This document shows, piece after piece, positions 52,881 to 60,023 of a stretch of 64,000 nt of DNA. Numbering within the stretch: the first letter of the stretch is position 1; each line of letters starts with the position of its first letter. Both the position numbers and the translations under genes were made by a program. Source of the stretch: Bradyrhizobium sp. 132 (GTDB lineage Bacteria > Pseudomonadota > Alphaproteobacteria > Rhizobiales > Xanthobacteraceae); NCBI RefSeq assembly GCF_023074185.1, contig NZ_JADPKY010000132.1, positions 124,001-188,000 on the forward strand, in the 5' to 3' direction. Under the pieces are notes generated by a model, which made no database searches, was not told the DNA's origin, and was given only the letters and a program-made list of their open reading frames with translations.

Positions 52881-53709
52881 GGCGACCTCGCCCGGCGCCA
52901 ATTATGGCTCGACCGCATCCGGCAGTTCGTTTTACGCCGCGATGCGCATCCTGCCGCACGACCAGCGCGAAGCGATGTTCCAGATCTACAGCTTCTGCCG
53001 TCAGGTCGATGACATCGCCGATTCCGATGGCCCGCGCGACGAGCGGCTCGCCGCACTTCAGGCGTGGCGCAACGACATCGATGCGCTCTACCAGGGCAAC
53101 CCGCCGCCGCGGCTGAAGGACTACGTCGCCTCGGTGAAGAACTTCGGCCTCAAGCGCGAGGATTTCCTCGCCATTGTCGACGGCATGGAGATGGACGTGC
53201 CGCAGGACATCCGCGCGCCCGACATGGCGACGCTGGATCTCTATTGCGATCGCGTCGCGAGCGCCGTGGGGCGGCTGTCGGTCCGGGTGTTCGGCCTGCC
53301 GGAAGAAGACGGCGTCGAGCTCGCCCATCATCTTGGCCGGGCGCTCCAGCTCACCAATATCCTGCGCGACATTGACGAGGACGCGGGTCTCGGCCGGCTC
53401 TATTTGCCGCGCGAGGCGCTGCTGCATGCCGGCATCACCTCCAACGATCCGGACCGCGTGATCATCGAGCGTGCGCTGCCGAAGGTCTGCCTGCCGCTGG
53501 CGCAGCGCGCCAAGGTGTATTTCGAAAAGTCGGACGAGATCATGAACCGCAACCGCCGCCGCGCGGTGCGCGCGCCCCGAATGATGTCGAAATACTACCA
53601 TGCCATTCTGGACCTCCTGATCGCGCGCGGTTTCGACGCGCCGCGAGAGCCGGTGCGTGTGTCGAAAGTCACGCGCATCTTGATCCTGCTCCGTTACGCT
53701 CTCATCTGA
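52870..53709 (+). CDS. hpnD: Presqualene diphosphate synthase HpnD
   Basis: 279 aa of the squalene/phytoene synthase family. Asp motif one FCRQVDDIADSDGPRDERL; motif two LTNILRDIDEDAGLGRLYLPRE. It joins two farnesyl diphosphates to presqualene diphosphate, the substrate of HpnC. It overlaps hpnC by 11 bases and hpnE by one (TGATG). Confidence 0.93.
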   Translation: MTLEATSPGANYGSTASGSSFYAAMRILPHDQREAMFQIYSFCRQVDDIADSDGPRDERLAALQAWRNDIDALYQGNPPPRLKDYVASVKNFGLKREDFLAIVDGMEMDVPQDIRAPDMATLDLYCDRVASAVGRLSVRVFGLPEEDGVELAHHLGRALQLTNILRDIDEDAGLGRLYLPREALLHAGITSNDPDRVIIERALPKVCLPLAQRAKVYFEKSDEIMNRNRRRAVRAPRMMSKYYHAILDLLIARGFDAPREPVRVSKVTRILILLRYALI

Positions 53710-54965
53710 TGCAAAAAACAGCTCATATCATCGGCGCCGGAATTTCCGGCCTTTCCGTTGCCGTGCGGCTCGCCAATGCCGGCTTCAAGGTCGCCGTGCA
53801 CGAGGCGACGCACCACGCCGGCGGCCGCTGCCGTTCGTATTTCGACGGCGCCACCAATCTCACCATCGACAATGGCAATCATCTGCTGCTGTCGGGCAAC
53901 AGCCATGCGCGCGCCTATGCGCGATCGATCGGCACCGAGGCGGGCCTGGTCGGACCGGAGCGCGCGCAGTTTCCCTTCGTCGATATCACGACCGGGCAGC
54001 GCTGGCAGATCGATCTCGGCGACGGTCGGCTGCCGACCTGGGTGCTCGACGAGAGTCGCCGCGTTCCCGACACCGGGCTCACCGATTATCTGAAGCTGGC
54101 GCCGCTGATCTGGGCGTCTGAAGAGACGCTGGTGGGCAAATCCATTCCCTGCGAGGGCGTGCTCTATCAGCGCCTGGTGCAGCCGCTGCTGCTCGCAGCG
54201 CTCAACGTCGATCCTCCCGAAGGCTCGGCGGGGCTTGCCGGCGCGATCGTGCGCGAGACGCTGCTCGCCGGCGGGCAGGCCTGCCGCCCCCTGATCGCGC
54301 GCGACGGACTCAGTGACGTTCTGATCGAGCCCGCCGTGAAATTCTTGACCGAGCGCGGGCACTCCGTTCAACTCGGCCACGAACTGCGTTCCTTTGCGAA
54401 CAATGACGGCAAGGTCGGCGCGCTGAATTTCGGCGGCGAGGATCTGATCCAGATCGGCGCTGGCGACGTCGTCGTGATGGCGGTGCCGCCGCGCGCCGCC
54501 TCCAACCTGCTGCCCGGCCTGAAGACGCCGACCGAATTCCGCGCCATCGTGAATGCGCATTTCCGCGTTGAGCCGCCAGCGGGATCAGCTCCGATCCTCG
54601 GCGTGATCGGCGGCGTCGTGGAGTGGCTGTTTGCGTTCCCGAACCGGCTTTCGGTCACCATCAGCAACGGCGACCGCTTGGTCGACATGCCGCGCGAGGA
54701 ACTCGCGCAGGTGATCTGGAACGATGTCTGCAAGGCCGGTGGCGTTTCCGGCGAGCTGCCCCCCTGGCAGATCGTGCGCGAGCGCCGTGCCACATTTGCG
54801 GCGACGCCGGCGCAGAATGCCCTGCGCCCGGGGCCGGTCACTGCGTTCAAAAACCTGTTTCTTGCAGGCGATTGGACTGCTACGGGATTGCCTGCAACCA
54901 TCGAGGGATCGGTCCGATCCGGCGATCGCGCCGCCGATCTGGTTCTGGCCGCCAAGGGATACTGA
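53709..54965 (+). CDS. hpnE: Hydroxysqualene dehydroxylase HpnE
   Basis: 418 aa FAD amine-oxidase-like protein. The FAD motif HIIGAGISGLSVAVRL at the start is followed by VHEATHHAGGRCRSYFD, and the C-terminal AGDWTATGLPATIEGSVRSG binds the flavin. It reduces hydroxysqualene to squalene. Its ATG overlaps the hpnD stop by one base, and shc follows after 75 bases. Confidence 0.93.
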   Translation: MQKTAHIIGAGISGLSVAVRLANAGFKVAVHEATHHAGGRCRSYFDGATNLTIDNGNHLLLSGNSHARAYARSIGTEAGLVGPERAQFPFVDITTGQRWQIDLGDGRLPTWVLDESRRVPDTGLTDYLKLAPLIWASEETLVGKSIPCEGVLYQRLVQPLLLAALNVDPPEGSAGLAGAIVRETLLAGGQACRPLIARDGLSDVLIEPAVKFLTERGHSVQLGHELRSFANNDGKVGALNFGGEDLIQIGAGDVVVMAVPPRAASNLLPGLKTPTEFRAIVNAHFRVEPPAGSAPILGVIGGVVEWLFAFPNRLSVTISNGDRLVDMPREELAQVIWNDVCKAGGVSGELPPWQIVRERRATFAATPAQNALRPGPVTAFKNLFLAGDWTATGLPATIEGSVRSGDRAADLVLAAKGY

Positions 54966-55040
54966 CAGGCGGCCCTGACGGGCATTTGTCCCCGGTCAAT
55001 TTCGGTCAATTTCAATCGACTAACGGAGCAATCGAGCGAG

Positions 55041-57038
55041 ATGGAGTCCGTGAACGCGACCAACCGCGAAGCCCGAGAATCTATGAACTTGGACTCCAGG
55101 AACCTGGAATCCAGGAACCTGGACTCGAGCATTGCGTCGGCCATCGAAGGCGTCCTCGGCTTCCAGCAATCCGACGGCCATTGGGTGTTCGAGCTCGAGG
55201 CCGATTGCACCATTCCGGCCGAATACGTCCTGCTTCGTCATTATCTTGCCGAGCCGGTCGATGCCGTGCTCGAGGCCAAGATCGCCAATTATCTTCGCCG
55301 CGTTCAGGGGGCTCATGGCGGCTGGCCGCTGGTGCATGACGGCGAGTTCGACATGAGTGCCAGCGTAAAGGCGTATTTCGCGCTGAAGATGATCGGCGAT
55401 TCCACTGACAGCCCGCACATGGTGCGTGCGCGCGAGGCGATCCACGCCCGCGGCGGCGCGATCAACAGCAATGTCTTCACGCGCTTCTTGCTTGCGATGT
55501 ACGGCATCGTGACCTGGCGCGCCGTGCCGGTGCTGCCGATCGAAATCGTGCTGCTGCCGTTCTGGTCGCCGTTCCATCTCAACAAGATCTCCTACTGGGC
55601 CCGCACCACCATGGTGCCGTTGATGGTGCTCGCAGCGCTCAAGCCGCGCGCGAGGAATCCGAAGGCTGTCGGCATCGACGAGCTGTTCCTCCAGGATCCG
55701 CGCTCGATCGGCATGACTGCCAAGGCGCCGCACCAGAGCCTGGCCTGGTTCGCGCTGTTCCGCGCGCTCGACCACATCCTGCGTGTGGTCGAGCCGATGT
55801 TTCCCAAGAGCCTGCGCAAGCGTGCCATCGACGCGGCGCTCGCCTTCACCGAGGATCGGCTCAACGGTGAGGACGGCATGGGCGCGATCTATCCGCCGAT
55901 GGCCAATATCGTCATGATGTACGACGCGCTCGGCAAGGACGAGAATTTTCCGCCGCGTGCGATCACGCGCCGGGGCATCGACAAGCTGCTCGTGATCAAG
56001 GACGACGAGGCTTATTGCCAGCCCTGCGTCTCACCGGTGTGGGACACGACGCTGACCGCGCACGCGCTGCTGGAAGCCGGCGGTGACAAGGCGGTGCCTG
56101 CCGCTAAGCAGGGCCTCGACTGGCTGATCCCGAAGCAGGAGCTCGCGGTGAAGGGCGACTGGGCGGTGAAGCGGCCCAATGTCCGTCCGGGCGGCTGGGC
56201 CTTTCAGTACAACAATGCCCATTATCCCGATCTCGACGACACCGCGGTGGTCGTGATGTCGATGGACCGCATGCGCCGGGAGCACGGCGCGACCGGCTAT
56301 GACGCCGCGATCGACCGTGCCCGTGAGTGGATCGAAGGCATGCAGAGCGACGACGGCGGCTGGGCTGCCTTCGACGTCAACAACCTCGAATATTATCTGA
56401 ACAACATCCCGTTCTCCGACCATGGCGCGCTGCTCGATCCGCCGACCGAGGACGTCACCGCGCGCTGCATCTCGATGCTGACCCAGCTCGGCGAGACCGC
56501 GAAGACCAGCAAGCACGTCGCCGACGGGATCGCCTACCTCCGCAAGACCCAGCACCCGGAAGGGTCCTGGTATGGCCGCTGGGGCATGAACTTCATCTAC
56601 GGAACCTGGTCGGTGCTGTGCGCCCTCAACATGGCTGGCGTCCGTCACGACGACCCGATGATGCGCAAGGCGGCCGGCTGGCTGGCCTCGATCCAGAACC
56701 AGGACGGGGGCTGGGGTGAGGACGCCGTCAGCTACCGCCTGGACTACGCCGGCTGGGAGGCAGCCCCCTCGACCGCCTCGCAAACGGCATGGGCCTTGCT
56801 TGCCCTTATGGCTGCCGGCGAGGTCGATCACCCGGCCGTCGCCCGCGGGGTGGAGTACCTGATTACAACACAGAACAAAAAAGGACTGTGGGACGAGCAG
56901 CGGTACACCGCCACAGGCTTCCCCCGCGTGTTCTATCTGCGGTACCATGGTTACCCGAAGTTCTTCCCGCTGTGGGCGCTGGCCCGGTATCGGAACTTGA
57001 GGGACACCAACAGCAGGGTGGTAGGGGTCGGAATGTGA
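55041..57038 (+). CDS. shc: Squalene-hopene cyclase
   Basis: 665 aa, the usual length. DXDD proton-donor motif in YPDLDDTAVVVMS near residue 400, and several QW repeats (GGWPLVHDG, GGWAAFDVNN, GSWYGRWGMNFIYGTW, GGWGEDAVSYR, GLWDEQRYTATGFPRVFY). It cyclises squalene to hopene and diplopterol as a monotopic inner-membrane enzyme. The N-terminus is odd: a three-copy 15-bp tandem repeat codes NLDSR-NLESR-NLDSS, and a second in-frame ATG (55083) lies just before it. HpnG starts inside its stop. Confidence 0.97.
   Translation: MESVNATNREARESMNLDSRNLESRNLDSSIASAIEGVLGFQQSDGHWVFELEADCTIPAEYVLLRHYLAEPVDAVLEAKIANYLRRVQGAHGGWPLVHDGEFDMSASVKAYFALKMIGDSTDSPHMVRAREAIHARGGAINSNVFTRFLLAMYGIVTWRAVPVLPIEIVLLPFWSPFHLNKISYWARTTMVPLMVLAALKPRARNPKAVGIDELFLQDPRSIGMTAKAPHQSLAWFALFRALDHILRVVEPMFPKSLRKRAIDAALAFTEDRLNGEDGMGAIYPPMANIVMMYDALGKDENFPPRAITRRGIDKLLVIKDDEAYCQPCVSPVWDTTLTAHALLEAGGDKAVPAAKQGLDWLIPKQELAVKGDWAVKRPNVRPGGWAFQYNNAHYPDLDDTAVVVMSMDRMRREHGATGYDAAIDRAREWIEGMQSDDGGWAAFDVNNLEYYLNNIPFSDHGALLDPPTEDVTARCISMLTQLGETAKTSKHVADGIAYLRKTQHPEGSWYGRWGMNFIYGTWSVLCALNMAGVRHDDPMMRKAAGWLASIQNQDGGWGEDAVSYRLDYAGWEAAPSTASQTAWALLALMAAGEVDHPAVARGVEYLITTQNKKGLWDEQRYTATGFPRVFYLRYHGYPKFFPLWALARYRNLRDTNSRVVGVGM
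55086..55130 (+). repeat. Three-copy 15-bp tandem repeat in the shc 5' end
   Basis: Copies AACTTGGACTCCAGG, AACCTGGAATCCAGG and AACCTGGACTCGAGC code for NLDSR, NLESR and NLDSS. Units of 15 bases keep the reading frame, so unit number could change by slippage without frameshift. Confidence 0.85.
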
Positions 57039-57784
57039 CTTTGGGGACGGGGGACTACCTTACCGCGGGCAATGCCATTGATCCGCGGCCGATATTGATC
57101 GTGACCGGACTGGTTCAGGAGGCCCGCATCGCGGCCGGGCCCGGAATGGCGGTCATCTGTTCGTCGAGCAGCCCGACCCAGTTGCGGGCGCTGCTGACGG
57201 TGCTGGATCCTGAGACGATTCGCGGCGTGATCTCCTTTGGCGTGGCCGGCGGCCTCGACCCGACGCTGCGCTCCGGCGACGTCGTGCTGGCGACCGAAGT
57301 GCTCGCCGGCGACACCCGCTGGGCCGCCGGGCTGTCGCTCGGCGACGACCTCATCGACCGCCTGACGTCGGGACGCCGCCGCGTGGTGCGCGGCAGCCTC
57401 GCCGGTGCCGAGGAAGTGGTCACGGGGCGGTCCTGCAAGGCGGCGCTGCATTCGGAGACGGGAGCGGCCGCCGTCGACATGGAAAGCCACATCGCGGCCG
57501 CCTACGCCGCCGAAGCCGGCTTGCCGTTCGCCGCGGTCCGCGTCATCAGCGATCCCGCCCATCGCGCGCTGCCGGCGCTCGCCCGCGCCGCCATCAAGCC
57601 GAACGGCCAGATCGACGTGCTGGCCGTGCTGCGCGGCATCGCGCGCAACCCGACCGCGCTGCATGGACTGGTCTCGACCGGTATCGATTTCAACCGCGCG
57701 CTGCGCTCGCTTCGCGGCTGCCGCGACTTCCTGATCGGCACCGAGCTCGTCGAGAGCGAGGCTCTGGTCTCCGAGGCGGCCTGA
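57035..57784 (+). CDS. hpnG: Adenosylhopane nucleosidase/phosphorylase HpnG
   Basis: 249 aa from GTG 57035, overlapping the shc stop (GTGA); longer starts lie inside shc. The nucleoside-phosphorylase fold is visible: RPILIVTGLVQEARIAAG, GVISFGVAGGLDPTLRSGDVVLATEVL, and AAAVDMESHIAAAYAAEAGLPFAAVRVISD with the catalytic Glu/Asp. HpnG removes adenine from adenosylhopane, giving the ribosyl derivative from which bacteriohopanetetrol and aminotriol are built. It works right after HpnH. Confidence 0.9.
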   Translation: MTLGTGDYLTAGNAIDPRPILIVTGLVQEARIAAGPGMAVICSSSSPTQLRALLTVLDPETIRGVISFGVAGGLDPTLRSGDVVLATEVLAGDTRWAAGLSLGDDLIDRLTSGRRRVVRGSLAGAEEVVTGRSCKAALHSETGAAAVDMESHIAAAYAAEAGLPFAAVRVISDPAHRALPALARAAIKPNGQIDVLAVLRGIARNPTALHGLVSTGIDFNRALRSLRGCRDFLIGTELVESEALVSEAA

Positions 57785-57808
57785 GCGGTTTTCCGATCCG
57801 ACAAAAGA

Positions 57809-57842
57809 AAAGGCCCGGTTCGCCATTGGCGCCCGGGCCTTT
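57809..57842. terminator. Two-way terminator between hpnG and hpnH
   Basis: AAAGGCCCGG (57809-57818) pairs perfectly with CCGGGCCTTT (57833-57842), with TTGTTTTTTG after and ACAAAAGAAA before it. It can stop both hpnG and the convergent hpnH message. Confidence 0.9.
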
Positions 57843-57877
57843 GTTTTTTGATCGGGCTACAAGGCCGACTTGCGCGC

Positions 57878-59038
57878 TTACGCGGCGGTCGAAGCCTTCC
57901 GAGCAGCCTTCTCCTGGGCGGCGGCAGCCTCGTCCTTGCGAATCTCCGACAGGCGCTTCTGCACTTCCGCCGAGAAGATGTACTGCGCAGGGCGCTGCTT
58001 GGTCATGTCGATCTCGGGCGCCATCGGACCCGTGGTCCTGACACCGCGCAGCGACACCCACATCGCCTTCAGCGGGTGGCTGATGGCTGCGGTCGCCGCC
58101 GTCGGCTCGTAGCCGCAATGGGCCATACAGTCGGCGCACTTCTCGTACTTGCCGGTGCCGTAGGTCTCCCAATCGGTGGTGTCCATCAGCTCCTTGAAGG
58201 TCTTCGCGTAGCCTTCACCGAGCAAATAGCAGGGCTTCTGCCAGCCGAAGATGTTGCGCGCGGGCATGCCCCAGGGCGTGCACTCGTATTCCTGGTTGCC
58301 GGCGAGGAAGTCGAGGAACAGGCCGGAATGCATGAAATTCCACTTCTTGCCCTTGCCCATCGCAAAGACGTCGCGGAACAGCTTCTTGGTCTTGGTGCGG
58401 TTGAGGAAGTGCTCCTGGTCGGGCGCACGCTCATAGGCATAGCCCGGCGACATCGAGACGCCGACACCGAGCTCGACGGTGAGGTCGAGGAATTTTGCAA
58501 TCTCCTCGGCCGGATGGCCGTCGAAGATGGTGGCGTTGACGTTGACGGTGAAGCCGCGGGCCTTAGCCGCCTTGATCGCGGAGACGGCGCGATCGAACAC
58601 GCCCTTCTGCGACACGGCCTTGTCGTGGTGCTCCTTCAGGCCGTCGAGATGCACCGAGAAGAACAGATAGGGCGAGGGCTCGAACAGATCGAGCTTCTTC
58701 TCGAGCAGCAGCGCGTTGGTGCAGAGCGAGACGAACTTCTTGCGCGCGACGAGGCCGCGCACGATCTCGCCGATCTCCTTGTGGATCAGCGGCTCGCCGC
58801 CGGGAATGGCGACCATCGGCGCGCCGCATTCATCGGCTGCGTCCCAGCACTCCTGCGCGCTCATGCGGCGGTTGAGGATCGCGTCCGGATAATCGATCTT
58901 GCCGCAGCCGACGCATGCGAGGTTGCAGCGAAACAGCGGCTCCAGCATCAGCACGAGCGGATAGCGCTTGCGGCCGAGCAGTTTCTGCTTGATCAAATAG
59001 CCGCCGATACGCATTTCCTTGAAGAAGGGGATAGCCAT
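57878..59038 (-). CDS. hpnH: Adenosylhopane synthase HpnH (radical SAM)
   Basis: 386 aa. Radical SAM cluster motif RCNLACVGCGKIDYP (CxxxCxxC) is near residue 55, followed by the SAM-binding GGEPLIHKEIG. The C-terminal part has CMAHCGYEPTA and a charged Ala-rich tail. HpnH adds the 5'-deoxyadenosyl radical to hopene to give adenosylhopane, the first step of side-chain building. The gene is convergent with hpnG and preceded, 35 bases upstream, by an ispH remnant, so its promoter probably lies beyond that remnant. Confidence 0.95.
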   Translation of the reverse strand: MAIPFFKEMRIGGYLIKQKLLGRKRYPLVLMLEPLFRCNLACVGCGKIDYPDAILNRRMSAQECWDAADECGAPMVAIPGGEPLIHKEIGEIVRGLVARKKFVSLCTNALLLEKKLDLFEPSPYLFFSVHLDGLKEHHDKAVSQKGVFDRAVSAIKAAKARGFTVNVNATIFDGHPAEEIAKFLDLTVELGVGVSMSPGYAYERAPDQEHFLNRTKTKKLFRDVFAMGKGKKWNFMHSGLFLDFLAGNQEYECTPWGMPARNIFGWQKPCYLLGEGYAKTFKELMDTTDWETYGTGKYEKCADCMAHCGYEPTAATAAISHPLKAMWVSLRGVRTTGPMAPEIDMTKQRPAQYIFSAEVQKRLSEIRKDEAAAAQEKAARKASTAA

Positions 59039-59073
59039 TACGAGTTTCTTTCTGGGCTTGAAATTCGGGTGGG

Positions 59074-59574
59074 TCAGCTCGCAGCCAGTTGGGCCGGAAG
59101 CCGGAATTCGATGTTCTCCTCGCGGCCCGGCAGCACCGAGACCTGTACCGGTCCGATCCGCCGCATCGCTTCGATCACGTCATCCACGAGTACCCCGGAC
59201 GCCGAAGCGCCGGCCGTGGCGCCGACGGTCCTGGCATCTTTCAACCACTCCGGATCGAGCGCGCTGCCGTCGGCAATCATATAACTCGCGACGCCGGCCT
59301 CAGTGCCGATTTCGCGGGGCCGGTTCGAGCTATTGGCAGCGCCCACCACCAAGATCACATCGACCAGCTTGCTCCAGTTCCTTACCGCAGATTGGCGGTT
59401 CTGTGTCGCATAGCAGATATCCCGGATGTCCGGGCCTTGAATATCTGTAAAGCGGGCCTGAAGTGCCCCGGTAATGCCCTTGGACACCGTGGTTGCGGCT
59501 TTGTTCTTCAATCTCCCCATTGCACCCACTAAGCCCGCGCAAAAACCGTGCGATTGCACCAGATAAACTTCCAT
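59074..59574 (-). pseudogene. ispH: ispH (HMBPP reductase) remnant with internal deletion
   Basis: 166 aa open frame from the natural ATG (MEVYLVQSHGFCAG) to the natural end (REENIEFRLPAQLAAS). A full IspH has about 310-320 residues; here some 150 residues between the first Cys and RFTDIQGPD are missing and replaced by VGAMGRLKNKAATTVSKG. The first (FCAG) and third (DICYATQNRQ) iron-sulfur Cys remain, but the second Cys (NATCP) and both catalytic His regions are gone. SSNSxRL has also lost residues (SSNRPRE), and SAPE is now SASG. The enzyme should be dead for making IPP and DMAPP. A functional ispH must be elsewhere. It lies directly before hpnH. Confidence 0.88.
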
Positions 59575-60023
59575 TGGACGTCCATCACGCAAGTTGCACC
59601 GATCCGCATCTTGAGTCCCCGGAGCACCGGGATACCAATGAGCTGCAATATCCCACGATCGGTTTCGGCACGCAGCCGTCGCCCACGCGGGTACACATGG
59701 AGGGCGCAATACTTTGTGTCAAAAAATCGGCAGCAAGGAAAGGGGTCCATGAACTTTGGTTCCCCTGCAGGATCCATTTGCGGTACTATAGTAGAGAACG
59801 TTCCGGTCGGCAAAACGGCGACATTTGTGCACGGCCCTCGGTCACTTTCCCGCCTCAACTCCTCGGCTATACCGACCGCCCCGCATGATTTTGCCACGGC
59901 TTCCCGCCGTTCAGCTCGAACCTTCTGGCGGGAAGAGCCACTCAAAACAGCAATAGGTTTCGCCCGGGAACTCCGATAAACAGCGGGCGTTTCCGGGAAG
60001 CTGTTAACGCAGAAAGAAAAAAA
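59575..60023. other. 449-base divergent region between the ispH remnant and hpnN
   Basis: No gene is supported. It contains the EcfG-type promoter of hpnN (59967-59991) and GAACGTTC-like sequence near 59800. The promoter of the ispH remnant and hpnH should also lie here; I could not find an EcfG match on the minus strand. Confidence 0.6.
59967..59991 (+). promoter_or_regulatory. EcfG-type promoter upstream of hpnN
   Basis: GGAAC (59967-59971), a 16-base spacer and CGTT (59988-59991) match the GGAAC-N16/17-CGTT consensus of the alphaproteobacterial general-stress sigma factor EcfG. It ends 32 bases before the hpnN GTG. This predicts induction of hopanoid export under stress. Confidence 0.65.

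Noticed and set aside
55086..55130. CRISPR-like repeats
   Set aside because: The units are contiguous, without spacers and inside a coding region.
59575..59966. EcfG promoter on the minus strand for the ispH remnant and hpnH
   Set aside because: GTTCC occurs near 59757 and 59803 but without AACG at the required distance.
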